Origin: Actinoplanes xinjiangensis
GTDB lineage: Bacteria; Actinomycetota; Actinomycetes; Mycobacteriales; Micromonosporaceae
Direction of reading: 5' to 3'
DNA length: 64,000 nt
Assembly (NCBI RefSeq): GCF_003148685.1
Contig: NZ_QGGR01000003.1
Span: forward strand, 1-64,000
Both the position numbers and the translations under genes were made by a program. This document shows positions 17,725-26,366 of the stretch, piece after piece. Under the pieces are notes generated by a model. That model saw only the letters and a program-made list of their open reading frames with translations. It did not search any database and had not been told where the DNA came from. Each line of letters begins with the position of its first letter. The stretch's first letter is position 1.

Positions 17725-18606
17725 TCAGCTCTTGGTCTCGATCTGGGCCCGCAGCTTCGGGAACTCGGCCCGCACCTGCCTGGCCTTCTTGAAGTGCCAC
17801 ATGATCATGCCGATGCTGCCCTCGTCGGCCCAGCTGCAGACGGCCACCGCGACGCCGTCGGCGTCGGCGTCGCCGCATTTGGCGGCGCCCCCGAGTCGCC
17901 CGGTGCCGGCGTCGGTCAGGTTGGTCACCTTCAGGCCGCCGTTGCCGATGCCGGTGAAGATCCCGGAGAGTGCCACGCCGGGCAGCGGGACCTCGGTCTC
18001 GACGGCGATCGCGACGACGATGTTCTCCTTCTCGATGTCGCCGTAGAACGCGCCGAACGAGTCGCCGGCGCCGAAGTCGGCGGCGATGCTCCGCTGGAAC
18101 TCCTCGGTGATGTCGGCGAACTCCTCGCCGGTGAGTTTGGGGCGGCCGCCGAGCCTGGCCGGCTCGGTGATCCGGACGGTGACCCGCGGCGCGTCGGTGG
18201 TCGGCTCGACCGCGGGCTCGGAGGTGGGCCCGGCCGTGGACCCGGTGCGCGGGCCCGCGGTACCGGCAGCGTCGACGGTCTCCTGGTCGGCGGCGTTCTT
18301 GCCGATCAGGTAGAGGGAGGTGAGGACGCCGACGCAGAGCACCAGCACGAGCGCCACCACGCTGACCACGATCGGCGTGTTCTTCGACTTCCGCGGCGGC
18401 GGGGGCGGCGGCGGGAAACCGGGCACGCCGTACTGCGGGACCGCACCGTACGGCTGGTGCGGGTCGTAGGCCGGCGGCGCGGGGTACGGCCGGGTGGGAT
18501 CGGGCTGCTGCGGGTACGGCGGTGGCTGGGGTGGGCCCCAACCGGCGGGCTGCCCGCTCGTCGGATAGGCGGGGTTGTGCTCACCGGGGTGCGGCGGGTA
18601 CGTCAT
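17725..18606 (-). CDS. Proline-rich membrane protein, paralogue of the gene at 22240
   Basis: This 293-aa protein has a cytoplasmic Pro/Tyr/Gln-rich N-terminus (1-~73) beginning MTYPPHPGE, a single TM helix (~79-99), a Thr/Pro linker and an extracytoplasmic domain (~145-293). The outer domain shares with its paralogue ITEP.LGGRPKL, TG.LGG.AKCG, VAVC.WADEGS.GM.MW.FKKA and AEFPK.RA.IE. Two conserved Cys (AKCG, VAVCSW) could form a disulfide. The function is unknown. It lies on the opposite strand from fadA with ~250 nt between them. It differs from its paralogue by a longer Ser/Thr linker. Confidence 0.82.
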   Translation of the reverse strand: MTYPPHPGEHNPAYPTSGQPAGWGPPQPPPYPQQPDPTRPYPAPPAYDPHQPYGAVPQYGVPGFPPPPPPPRKSKNTPIVVSVVALVLVLCVGVLTSLYLIGKNAADQETVDAAGTAGPRTGSTAGPTSEPAVEPTTDAPRVTVRITEPARLGGRPKLTGEEFADITEEFQRSIAADFGAGDSFGAFYGDIEKENIVVAIAVETEVPLPGVALSGIFTGIGNGGLKVTNLTDAGTGRLGGAAKCGDADADGVAVAVCSWADEGSIGMIMWHFKKARQVRAEFPKLRAQIETKS

Positions 18607-18796
18607 CGACGCTCCAGGAATCGTGAAGTCGATGGATCTTATCGGTGCTCAGGGCCCCTGCACGGTCCCCCGACCGGTGACATCACACACCGCCGCGACC
18701 GGTCACCGGCATTTCCGTTCAGTCCCGGCCCGCGGCGCCGATCATGACGTACGAGCCGCGAATGTGACCTTTTCTCGGTGCCCCTGGCCGCTACTA

Positions 18797-18812
18797 GTTA
18801 CTGGCGAGTAGC
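18797..18812 (+). promoter_or_regulatory. Candidate operator upstream of fadA-fadB
   Basis: GTTACT-GGCG-AGTAGC is a 16-bp near-perfect inverted repeat (one mismatch) 43 nt before the fadA start. Such TACT/AGTA dyads suit TetR-type regulators, which often control fatty-acid degradation in actinobacteria. The regulator itself is not in the window. The assignment is inference from symmetry and position. Confidence 0.45.
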
Positions 18813-18854
18813 ATTGCCGACACATTTGGGTTCACGCCCGCAAGGAGGCTTGCT

Positions 18855-20051
18855 GTGCCCCGTGAAGTACGCGAGGTCGTCTTCGTCGACGGCGTCCGCA
18901 CCCCGTTCGGCAAGGCGGGCGGCATGTATGCCGAGACCCGCGCCGACGACCTGGTGATCCGCTGCATGCGCGAACTGCTCAAGCGGAATCCCAACCTCCC
19001 GCCCGAGCGGGTGGAGGAGGTCGCGATCGCGGCCACCACCCAGATCGGCGATCAGGGCCTGACCCTCGGCCGGACCGCCGCCCTGCTCTCCGGACTGCCG
19101 AAGACCACACCCGGCTACTCCGTCGACCGGATGTGCGCGGGCGCCATGACCGCCGTGACCAATGTCGCCGGCGGTATCGCGATGGGCGCGTACGACATCG
19201 CCATCGCCGGTGGCGTCGAGCACATGGGCCGGCACCCGATGGGTGAGGGCGTCGACCCCAACCCGCGGATCCTCGCCGAGAAACTGGTCGACCCGTCCGC
19301 CCTGGTGATGGGCTCGACCGCGGAGAACCTGCACGACCGGCTCCCGCACATCACCAAGGAGCGGGCCGACGCCTACGGCCTCAACAGCCAGATCAAGACC
19401 GCCAAGGCGTACGCCGACGGCAAGATCCAGCCGGACCTGGTGCCGGTCGCGATCCGCAGCGCCGAGCTGGGCTGGGGTCTGGCCACCGTCGACGAGGCCC
19501 CGCGCCAGACGTCGCTGGAGAAGCTGGCCACCCTGAAGACCCCGTTCCGCCCGCACGGCCGGGTCACCGCCGGTAACGCGGCCGGCCTGAACGACGGTGC
19601 CACCGCGGCGATCCTGGCCGACGAGGCCACCGCCCGGGAGCTGGGCCTGCCGGTCGCCATGCGGCTGGTGTCCTACGCGTTCGTCGGCGTCGAGCCGGAG
19701 ATCATGGGTTACGGCCCGATCCCGTCGACCGAGAAGGCGCTGAAGAAGGCCGGTCTCACCATCGACGACATCGGCCTGTTCGAGCTGAACGAGGCCTTCG
19801 CGGTGCAGGTGCTGGCCTTCCTGGACCACTACGGCATCGCCGACGACGACCCGCGGGTCAACCCGTGGGGCGGCGCGATCGCCATCGGCCACCCGCTCGC
19901 GTCCTCGGCGATCCGCCTGATGACGCAGCTCGCCCGGCAGTTCGCCGAGCGCCCCGACGTCCGCTACGGCATCAACGCCATGTGCATCGGCATCGGCATG
20001 GGTGGCACCACCATCTGGGAGAACCCGTACTGGGAAGGCGCGGCCAAGTGA
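18855..20051 (+). CDS. fadA: Acetyl-CoA acyltransferase (beta-ketothiolase)
   Basis: The 398-aa thiolase cleaves 3-ketoacyl-CoA in the last step of beta-oxidation. The nucleophile is Cys94 (MCAGAM); the catalytic His lies in IAIGHPLASS and the second Cys in NAMCIGIGMGG. ELNEAFAVQVLAF is the thiolase signature. GTG 18855 is supported by AAGGAGG (18842-18848). Its stop overlaps the fadB start in GTGA, so the two subunits of the trifunctional complex are coupled. Confidence 0.95.
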   Translation: MPREVREVVFVDGVRTPFGKAGGMYAETRADDLVIRCMRELLKRNPNLPPERVEEVAIAATTQIGDQGLTLGRTAALLSGLPKTTPGYSVDRMCAGAMTAVTNVAGGIAMGAYDIAIAGGVEHMGRHPMGEGVDPNPRILAEKLVDPSALVMGSTAENLHDRLPHITKERADAYGLNSQIKTAKAYADGKIQPDLVPVAIRSAELGWGLATVDEAPRQTSLEKLATLKTPFRPHGRVTAGNAAGLNDGATAAILADEATARELGLPVAMRLVSYAFVGVEPEIMGYGPIPSTEKALKKAGLTIDDIGLFELNEAFAVQVLAFLDHYGIADDDPRVNPWGGAIAIGHPLASSAIRLMTQLARQFAERPDVRYGINAMCIGIGMGGTTIWENPYWEGAAK

Positions 20052-22108
20052 TCGAGAACCCGAACGAGGTAGTCACCAAGGCGATCGTCCGCCTGGTCGC
20101 GGTACCGGGGCTGGACAAGCCGGCGGCGCTGATCACCCTCGACAACGGCTTCGACTACAAGAAGCCGAACAGCTTCGGGCCGGGCGGCCTGAAGTCGCTG
20201 GACGAGGCGATCACCACGGCCACCGCGGCGGAGCCGGCGTTCATCGCGATCACCGGTAAGCCGTACATCTTCTGTGTGGGCGCCGACATCACCGGCATGC
20301 CGCTGATCAACTCCCGCGAGCAGGCCGTCGCGCTCGGCGAGCTGGGCCACCGGGTCTTCGCGCGCCTCCGGTCCTCCACGATCCCGACCTTCGCGTTCGT
20401 CAACGGCGCGGCGATGGGCGGCGGCCTCGAGGTGGCGCTGCACTGCCACTACCGGACCGTCTCCACCGGCGCGGCCGCGCTGGCGCTGCCCGAGGTCGCG
20501 ATCGGCCTGATCCCCGGCTGGGGCGGCTCGCAGATCCTGCCGAACCTGATCGGCATCGTCAACGCCGCCACGGTCATCCTGCAGAACCCGCTGACCCAGA
20601 AGCAGCTGCGGCCGAAGCAGGCCAAGGAGATGGGTGTCGCCGACGCCCTCTTCGAGGCCGCCGACTTCCTGGAGGACTCGCTGGCCTGGGCCGCCGGTGT
20701 GGTCAAGGGCGACGTCACCGTGGAGCGCCCGGAGGTCGAGCGCAAGGACTGGGACGGCGTCCTGGAGTTCGTCAAGGCGATGCTGGACGAGAAGCTGCAC
20801 GGCGCCGTCCCGGCCGCCAACAAAGCCGTCGAACTGCTGGCCCTCGCCAAGACCGCCTCCTTCGAGGATGGCACCGCGGCCGAGACCGAGGCCCTCGCCG
20901 ACCTCATCCTCGGTGACGAGTCGCGGGCCAGCCTGTACTCGTTCGACCTGGTGCAGCGCCGGGCCAAGCGCCCGGTCGGCGTGCCGGACAAGTCGCTGGC
21001 CCGCAAGGTCACCAAGGTCGGCATCATCGGCGCCGGCCTGATGGCCTCACAGCTGGCCCTGCTGTTCCTGCGCCGCCTCCAGGTGCCGGTCGTGCTGACC
21101 GACCTCGACCAGGAGCGGGTCGACAAGGGCGTGGGCTACGTGCACGCCGAGATCGACAAGCTGGTCGCCAAGCGCCGGATGGACGAGGGCACCGCCGCCA
21201 AGCTGCGCCAGCTCGTCAGCGGCTCGGTCGACAAGTCCGTCTTCGCCGACGCCGACTTCGTGATCGAGGCGGTCTTCGAGAACCTCGACCTCAAGAAGCA
21301 GATCTGGGCCGAGTTCGAGAAGATCGTCAAGCCCGAGGCGATCCTCGCGACCAACACCAGCTCGCTGTCGATCACCGAGATGGCGGCCGATCTGGAGCAC
21401 CCGGAGCGGCTGGTCGGCTTCCACTTCTTCAACCCGGTCGCGGTCCTGCCGCTCCTGGAGATCATCCGGGGCGAGAAGACCGACGACGCCACGCTGGCCA
21501 CCGCGTTCGAGGTCGGCAAGACCCTGAAGAAGTCGTCGGTGCTGGTCAAGGACGCCCCGGCGTTCGTGGTCAACCGGCTGCTCACCCGGGTCACCAGCGA
21601 GATCTTCCAGGCCGTCGACGCGGGCACCCCGCTGGACGTGGTGAACGTGGCGATGGACCCGCTGGGCCTGCCGATGCGCCCGATCGCCCTGCTCCAGCTG
21701 GTCGGCCCGGCCGTGGCGTACCACGTGGGCGAGACGCTGCACGCCGCGTTCCCGGACCGGTACGTGGACTCGCCGAACCTCAAGCGGATCGTCGACTCCA
21801 AGCTGCCGGTCATGGTGGACAAGGAGATCAACCCCGAGGTGGTGGCGCTTCTCCAGGTCGGCGACGCCCCGCTGACCGCCGACGAGGTACGCCAGAAGGC
21901 GCTCGACGGCCTGGCCGAGGAGATCCGGATCATGCTCGACGAGGGCGTGGTCGCGGAGGCACAGGACATCGACCTGTGCATGATCCTCGGCGCCGGTTAC
22001 CCGTTCCACCTGGGTGGCGTCACGCCGTACCTGGACCGCAGCGGCACCGCGGAGAAGGTCACCGGCAAGCGGTTCCTGGCCGACGGGGTGGCGAACGTCC
22101 GCTCCTGA
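20048..22108 (+). CDS. fadB: Enoyl-CoA hydratase/3-hydroxyacyl-CoA dehydrogenase fusion
   Basis: This 686-aa bifunctional protein has a crotonase domain (~15-280, with CVGADITG and FVNGAAMGGGLEVALH forming the oxyanion region and EVAIGLIPGWGG) fused to an NAD-dependent 3-hydroxyacyl-CoA dehydrogenase (~315-686; KVGIIGAGLMASQLA nucleotide loop, FHFFNPVAVLPLLEII, VKDAPAFVVNRLL). It hydrates and then oxidises acyl-CoA intermediates that FadA cleaves. GTG 20048 overlaps the fadA stop. An open frame continues upstream inside fadA but is only read-through. A strong terminator follows. Confidence 0.95.
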   Translation: MIENPNEVVTKAIVRLVAVPGLDKPAALITLDNGFDYKKPNSFGPGGLKSLDEAITTATAAEPAFIAITGKPYIFCVGADITGMPLINSREQAVALGELGHRVFARLRSSTIPTFAFVNGAAMGGGLEVALHCHYRTVSTGAAALALPEVAIGLIPGWGGSQILPNLIGIVNAATVILQNPLTQKQLRPKQAKEMGVADALFEAADFLEDSLAWAAGVVKGDVTVERPEVERKDWDGVLEFVKAMLDEKLHGAVPAANKAVELLALAKTASFEDGTAAETEALADLILGDESRASLYSFDLVQRRAKRPVGVPDKSLARKVTKVGIIGAGLMASQLALLFLRRLQVPVVLTDLDQERVDKGVGYVHAEIDKLVAKRRMDEGTAAKLRQLVSGSVDKSVFADADFVIEAVFENLDLKKQIWAEFEKIVKPEAILATNTSSLSITEMAADLEHPERLVGFHFFNPVAVLPLLEIIRGEKTDDATLATAFEVGKTLKKSSVLVKDAPAFVVNRLLTRVTSEIFQAVDAGTPLDVVNVAMDPLGLPMRPIALLQLVGPAVAYHVGETLHAAFPDRYVDSPNLKRIVDSKLPVMVDKEINPEVVALLQVGDAPLTADEVRQKALDGLAEEIRIMLDEGVVAEAQDIDLCMILGAGYPFHLGGVTPYLDRSGTAEKVTGKRFLADGVANVRS

Positions 22109-22124
22109 TTCACATGGTGCACAA

Positions 22125-22166
22125 CGAGTGCCCCCGCGCCCACTGAGGTGCGGGGGCACTCGTTTT
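22125..22166 (+). terminator. Rho-independent terminator of fadA-fadB
   Basis: CGAGTGCCCCCGC (22125-22137) pairs perfectly over 13 bp with its complement at 22150-22162 around a 12-nt loop and is followed by TTTT. It starts 17 nt after the fadB stop. Confidence 0.93.
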
Positions 22167-22239
22167 CACCCGGTCAGCGGTCATCTCCCCCGCCGGTTCG
22201 TCGGTAGGATCCTCCGACATCTCAAGTTCTGGAGCATCG

Positions 22240-23064
22240 ATGACGTACCCTCCTCACCCCGGTGAGCCGAACCCTTCCGAATACCCGCCGCCTCAGCCCC
22301 CGCAGTACGGCCAGCCGCATCAGCCCCCGCAGTACGGCCAGCAGCCCCCGCAGCCGCCGCAGTACGGCCAGCCCCAGTACGGTCAGGAGCAGCCGCCGTA
22401 CGGCCAGCAGCCGCAGTTCGGCGCGCCTCCGCCGCCCGGGTTCGGCCCCGGCCCGGGTGGGTACCCGCCGGCCCCGTTCCCGCCGAAGCGCAAGTCGCGG
22501 GTCCTGCCGATCGTGCTGATCTCGCTGGGTATCGTCGCGGTCCTCTGCATCGGCGGTTTCACCGCGCTCTACCTGGTCGGCAAGAACGCGGTCGACGACG
22601 CGGCGGCGGTCACCATCACCGAGCCGTCGACGCTCGGCGGCCGGCCGAAGCTGGAGAGCCAGGAGTTCGCCGCGATCACCGCGGACATGGAGAAGAGCCT
22701 CGCCGAGTACCCGGGGGCGCAGAGCTCGTTCGGCGCCATCTACGGCGCGCCGGAGGAGGAGGACATGGTCGCCGCCCTGGCCACCAAGGCCGTGATCGCG
22801 AGCCCGCAGAAGGAGCTCGACGCCTCGTTCGAGACGTTCGGCAAGGACGCGCCGGTCAGCGGGCTGACCCAGGCCGACACGGGCACGCTGGGCGGGGTCG
22901 CGAAGTGCGGCACCAGCTCGGTCTCCGGCATCGACGTCGCGGTGTGCGGCTGGGCGGACGAGGGCAGTGTCGGCATGGTCATGTGGTTCTTCAAGAAGGC
23001 CCCGGACGTGCAGGCCGAGTTCCCCAAGGTTCGCGCCGAGATCGAGAGCAAGAAGACCAGCTGA
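22240..23064 (+). CDS. Proline-rich membrane protein, paralogue of the gene at 17725
   Basis: The 274-aa protein starts MTYPPHPGE, with a Gln/Tyr/Pro repeat (QPPQYGQ units, ~15-70), one TM helix (~90-112) and a C-terminal outer domain with the same conserved blocks and Cys pair (AKCG, VAVCGWADEGS) as its paralogue. The linker after the TM helix is much shorter. The ATG at 22240 is the only start in phase with the shared N-terminal motif. The function is unknown; it may act at the membrane in lipid or envelope sensing, but nothing shows this directly. Confidence 0.85.
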   Translation: MTYPPHPGEPNPSEYPPPQPPQYGQPHQPPQYGQQPPQPPQYGQPQYGQEQPPYGQQPQFGAPPPPGFGPGPGGYPPAPFPPKRKSRVLPIVLISLGIVAVLCIGGFTALYLVGKNAVDDAAAVTITEPSTLGGRPKLESQEFAAITADMEKSLAEYPGAQSSFGAIYGAPEEEDMVAALATKAVIASPQKELDASFETFGKDAPVSGLTQADTGTLGGVAKCGTSSVSGIDVAVCGWADEGSVGMVMWFFKKAPDVQAEFPKVRAEIESKKTS

Positions 23065-23083
23065 GCGGAGGTGGGCGTTCCCC

Positions 23084-24301
23084 TCACCGGGTGCGGGGGA
23101 CGCTCGCCGACGCCGCCACCACCGGCGTGGTGTCGGCGGCCGGCAGGGTCACCGTGACCTCCAGGCCGCCGCCGTCCTGGGCGACCGCCGAGACCGTGCC
23201 GCCGTGCGCGTCGCAGACCGCCCGCACGATCGACAGTCCCAGCCCTGAGCCGCGCGACCCGGTCCGCTCCCAGCCGCCCCGGCGAAACGGCTCGAACAGG
23301 CCCGGCACGTCGGCGGGCTCCACCTCGTACCCGGTGTTGCCGACGATCAGGCGGGCCCGGCCACCCGACGACTCGGTGCGCAACCACAGCCGGCCGAGCA
23401 GGTGGTTGTAGCGGATCGCGTTCTCGATCAGATTGCCGGCGAGCCGGTCCAGCAGGCTCGGGTCACCGACCACCGGAGCCGCCGACAGGTCCGTGGTGAC
23501 CTCCAGCTTCAGCCGCTCCGCCTCGGCCTTCACCGCGGACAGCGCGTTCTGCACGCTGAGCGACAGGTCGGCGGGCACCTTACGGACCAGCCGGCGGCCG
23601 GACTGGGCCTCCGACCGGGCCAGCACCAGCAGCGCGTCGACCAGCCCGTTGGCCCGTTCCGAGGCGTTACGGACCACCTTGGCCATCCGCCGGAACTCGG
23701 CCACATCCGCCTCGTCGTCACTGAGCGTGACGTCGATCTCGGTTCGCATCACCGCGAGCGGGGTCCGCAGCTCGTGCGACGCGTTCGCCACGAATCTCTT
23801 CTGCGCCTCGAAGGCGGCTGCCAGCCGGTCCAGCATCGCGTCGAACGTCCGGGCCAGCTCGGCCACCTCGCCGTCCGATCCGGAGTAGCGGATCCGCTGG
23901 TCCAGCGTCTCCTCGCCGAGCCGCTGCGCGGTCTGGGTGACGTCACGCAGCGGGCGCAGAGCCCGGCCGGTCACCGCGTACGCCAGCGCGATCCCGACGA
24001 TGCCGACCGCGGCCAGCGCGCTGAACCCCTTGATCAGCAGCTCCCGGGAGGCCTGCGCGACCATGTCGCTCTGCCACTTCCCCGCGTCCCGGGTGGTCCC
24101 GTCCTGGAGGGTCACGGTCGACCGCTGCTGCAACTCGTCGACCGGATGCAGCGACTCGCTGACCAGCAGCCAGGCCAGCAGCACCAGCACCGCCCCGGCG
24201 CCGACCAGCAGGATCCCGTTGAGCAGGGTCAGCCGCAACCGCAGGGTGGGCCGCACGTCGAACCGGAGGCCGCGGCTGCGGAGTCCGGGATAGACCGTCA
24301 C
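23084..24301 (-). CDS. Sensor histidine kinase (HAMP-HisKA-HATPase)
   Basis: The 405-aa membrane kinase has TM1 (~24-47), a short ~40-residue outer loop, TM2 (~92-112), a HAMP (~113-165), a HisKA with His176 (ASHELRTPLAV), an N box NLIENAIRYN and a G box GSGLGLSIV. GTG 24301 overlaps the regulator stop in GTGA, so it is coupled to the response regulator as its partner. The small outer loop suggests sensing within the membrane or through a partner; the adjacent anchored beta-propeller proteins are plausible partners (inference). Confidence 0.93.
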   Translation of the reverse strand: MTVYPGLRSRGLRFDVRPTLRLRLTLLNGILLVGAGAVLVLLAWLLVSESLHPVDELQQRSTVTLQDGTTRDAGKWQSDMVAQASRELLIKGFSALAAVGIVGIALAYAVTGRALRPLRDVTQTAQRLGEETLDQRIRYSGSDGEVAELARTFDAMLDRLAAAFEAQKRFVANASHELRTPLAVMRTEIDVTLSDDEADVAEFRRMAKVVRNASERANGLVDALLVLARSEAQSGRRLVRKVPADLSLSVQNALSAVKAEAERLKLEVTTDLSAAPVVGDPSLLDRLAGNLIENAIRYNHLLGRLWLRTESSGGRARLIVGNTGYEVEPADVPGLFEPFRRGGWERTGSRGSGLGLSIVRAVCDAHGGTVSAVAQDGGGLEVTVTLPAADTTPVVAASASVPRTR

Positions 24302-24984
24302 GAGGCCACGACCGGCTCGGGCACCCGGTAGCCAGCCCCCACCACGGTCTCGATCAACGGTGGATCGCCGATCTTCTTGCGCAGCGTGTTGATGGTGACC
24401 CGGACGGTCGTGGTGAACGGGTCGGTGTTGGCATCCCAGACCCGCTCCAGCAGCTCCTCGCTGGAGACCACCCCGCCCTTGGCCTTGAGCAGCTCCTCGA
24501 GGACGCAGAACTCCTTGTTGGTCAGCTCCAGCGTCACCCCGCCCCGGGTCACCACCCGGCGCGACTGGTCCAGCACCAGGTTGCCGACACTCAGCACCGG
24601 CGGCGCGACCGGGGTGGCCCGCCGGCCCAGCGCCTGCACCCGGGCCACCAGCTCCTTGAAGTCGAACGGCTTGGCCAGGTAGTCGTCGGCGCCCAGCTCC
24701 AGGCCCTCCACCTTGTCCTCGACCGAGGAGCTGGCGGTCAGCATCAGCACCCGGGTCAGCGCACCCGACTCGACGAGGGCCGCGCAGATCTCGTCGCCGT
24801 GCATGCCGGGCAGGTCACGGTCGAGCACGACCACGTCGTACCGCGTCACATACGCCAGCTCGTGGCCCTGGAGGCCGTCGTAGGCGACGTCCACCGCCAT
24901 CCCCTTGCGGCGCAGCCCCCGCGCGATGGCGTCGGCCATGTCACGCTCGTCTTCCACCACCAGCACCCGCACCGCGACCTCCAT
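24298..24984 (-). CDS. OmpR-family response regulator
   Basis: The 228-aa protein has a receiver domain (1-~120; acidic E11/D12, phospho-acceptor D55 in VVVLDRDLPG, Lys in YLAKPF) and a winged-helix DNA-binding domain (~128-222; TNKEFCVLEELL, TVRVTINTLRKKIG, VVGAGYRV). It starts 20 nt after the stop of the propeller gene at 25005, so it probably shares that transcript. A second in-frame GTG at codon 5 is an alternative start. Confidence 0.95.
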   Translation of the reverse strand: MEVAVRVLVVEDERDMADAIARGLRRKGMAVDVAYDGLQGHELAYVTRYDVVVLDRDLPGMHGDEICAALVESGALTRVLMLTASSSVEDKVEGLELGADDYLAKPFDFKELVARVQALGRRATPVAPPVLSVGNLVLDQSRRVVTRGGVTLELTNKEFCVLEELLKAKGGVVSSEELLERVWDANTDPFTTTVRVTINTLRKKIGDPPLIETVVGAGYRVPEPVVAS

Positions 24985-25004
24985 GCTCGTAGGTGCAGGC
25001 TACG

Positions 25005-26336
25005 TCAGAGGCGCCAGATCGCGATCGACGAGTCCAGCTGCCGGCAGATCAGGGTCTGCGCCGTGAACTGGCAGTCTCCGGCGATCCGCTCGGCCCGGCC
25101 GCGCACGCGCACGGTGCCCTCGGCGAGGTCGAGGACCCCGTACCGGAGGGAGTATCCGACCGCCTGATGCCGGTAGACCCAGGCGGTGCCGGGCTCGGGT
25201 CCGGGCCCGCCGCTGGTCCAGGAGCCGGCGACCGTGGTGGTCCGGCCGGTCCGCGGTTCCAGCACGGCCAGGACGGGCTCGGCCTGGCTGGTGCGGGCGG
25301 CCAGCACCCGGCCGTCGATCACCTCGGTCGAGTCGTACTCGTCGGCGTGCCAGAGGTCACGCCCGGTGGCCGGGTCGAGGATGGTGAGGCCCTCCTGGAA
25401 GTTGATCCCCACCAGGCAGATCATCGGCTTGCAGTCCTGCGGATAACCGCCCTCGGGCAACACCGGGCCGGCACGCCGCCAGCGCTCGGTCAGGGTCGCC
25501 TCGTCGTAGGCGATCGTCTCGTCCTTGCCGTACCCGGCCATCAGCAGGTCGGCCGTCGCCCAGGCCACGAAGTCCGCGCCGGGCGGCCGCGGGAGCCGGA
25601 CGGTCGCGGTGGCCGCGCCGGTGTGCCCGTCGCGCGCCTCCGCCAGCCCGTCGCCGCGCACCGTGTAGATCAGCTTCGGGTAGCCCGTCCAGTAGAAGCC
25701 GGTCGACATCGTCACGTGGCCGCCGGGCGGCTGCTCGATCGACCAGCGCACCGTCCCGGTCCGTGGGTCGAGGGCCCGCCACACCGTTCGGCTGTCGGCC
25801 CGGCCCGGCGCGGTCTCCTCCTGCACCAGGAGCAGGTCATGGTCCGGGGAGACGCCGTACATGTTCGCCGTCCGCCGCCAGAGCGGCTCGCCACCACCGG
25901 GCCGGGCCGCCAGCAGCCCGGGCACGGAGGTCTGGACGTCGTTGTAGCCGAGGAGCAGCACGTCGTCGTCGAGGCCGGCGATGGCGTAGATGTCCCCCGA
26001 CACCGTGACCCGGTATTCGGCCAGCATGGTCACCTCGGGCAGGTGGTAGGCCCGGATCAGATAGGTGCGCTGCACCGCGCCGATCGGCTCGGCCTCCCCG
26101 ACCACGTAGAGCCGGTCCCCCTCGGCCTGGATGCGGTCACCCAGGGAGATCGGGAGCACGACCGGGCCGGGGCGGGGCTGCGGCGGTGGCCCACCGCCGC
26201 CGAGCAGCGCCACCAGGACGACGGTGAGAAGACCGAGGATCCAGCGGTACGGCAGCGGCGGCCGTGGCAGCGCGATCTCCGGCTCCCCCGGCCCACCGGG
26301 GGCCACCTCACCGAGATCGATCAGGGCATTCCGCAA
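25005..26336 (-). CDS. Membrane-anchored PQQ-like beta-propeller protein (third of three)
   Basis: The 443-aa protein has a short cytoplasmic N-terminus with the shared motif ALIDLG, a TM helix (~32-47), and an extracytoplasmic PQQ-type propeller whose blades carry the LDPRTGTVRWSIE and LDPATGRDLWHAD pattern. Cys pairs occur in DCKPMICLVG and near the C-terminus in GDCQFTAQTLICRQ, as in its two paralogues upstream. These propellers usually bind proteins or ligands; no dehydrogenase features are evident. It ends 20 nt before the response-regulator gene, suggesting a functional tie with the two-component system. Confidence 0.85.
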   Translation of the reverse strand: MRNALIDLGEVAPGGPGEPEIALPRPPLPYRWILGLLTVVLVALLGGGGPPPQPRPGPVVLPISLGDRIQAEGDRLYVVGEAEPIGAVQRTYLIRAYHLPEVTMLAEYRVTVSGDIYAIAGLDDDVLLLGYNDVQTSVPGLLAARPGGGEPLWRRTANMYGVSPDHDLLLVQEETAPGRADSRTVWRALDPRTGTVRWSIEQPPGGHVTMSTGFYWTGYPKLIYTVRGDGLAEARDGHTGAATATVRLPRPPGADFVAWATADLLMAGYGKDETIAYDEATLTERWRRAGPVLPEGGYPQDCKPMICLVGINFQEGLTILDPATGRDLWHADEYDSTEVIDGRVLAARTSQAEPVLAVLEPRTGRTTTVAGSWTSGGPGPEPGTAWVYRHQAVGYSLRYGVLDLAEGTVRVRGRAERIAGDCQFTAQTLICRQLDSSIAIWRL

Positions 26337-26366
26337 CGACTGCCCCCAGGTGTACGTGTAGCGGTC

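Noticed and set aside
19865..20047. Upstream extension of fadB into fadA
   Set aside because: The extra residues are Arg/His-rich read-through; the GTGA overlap at 20048-20051 gives the natural start.
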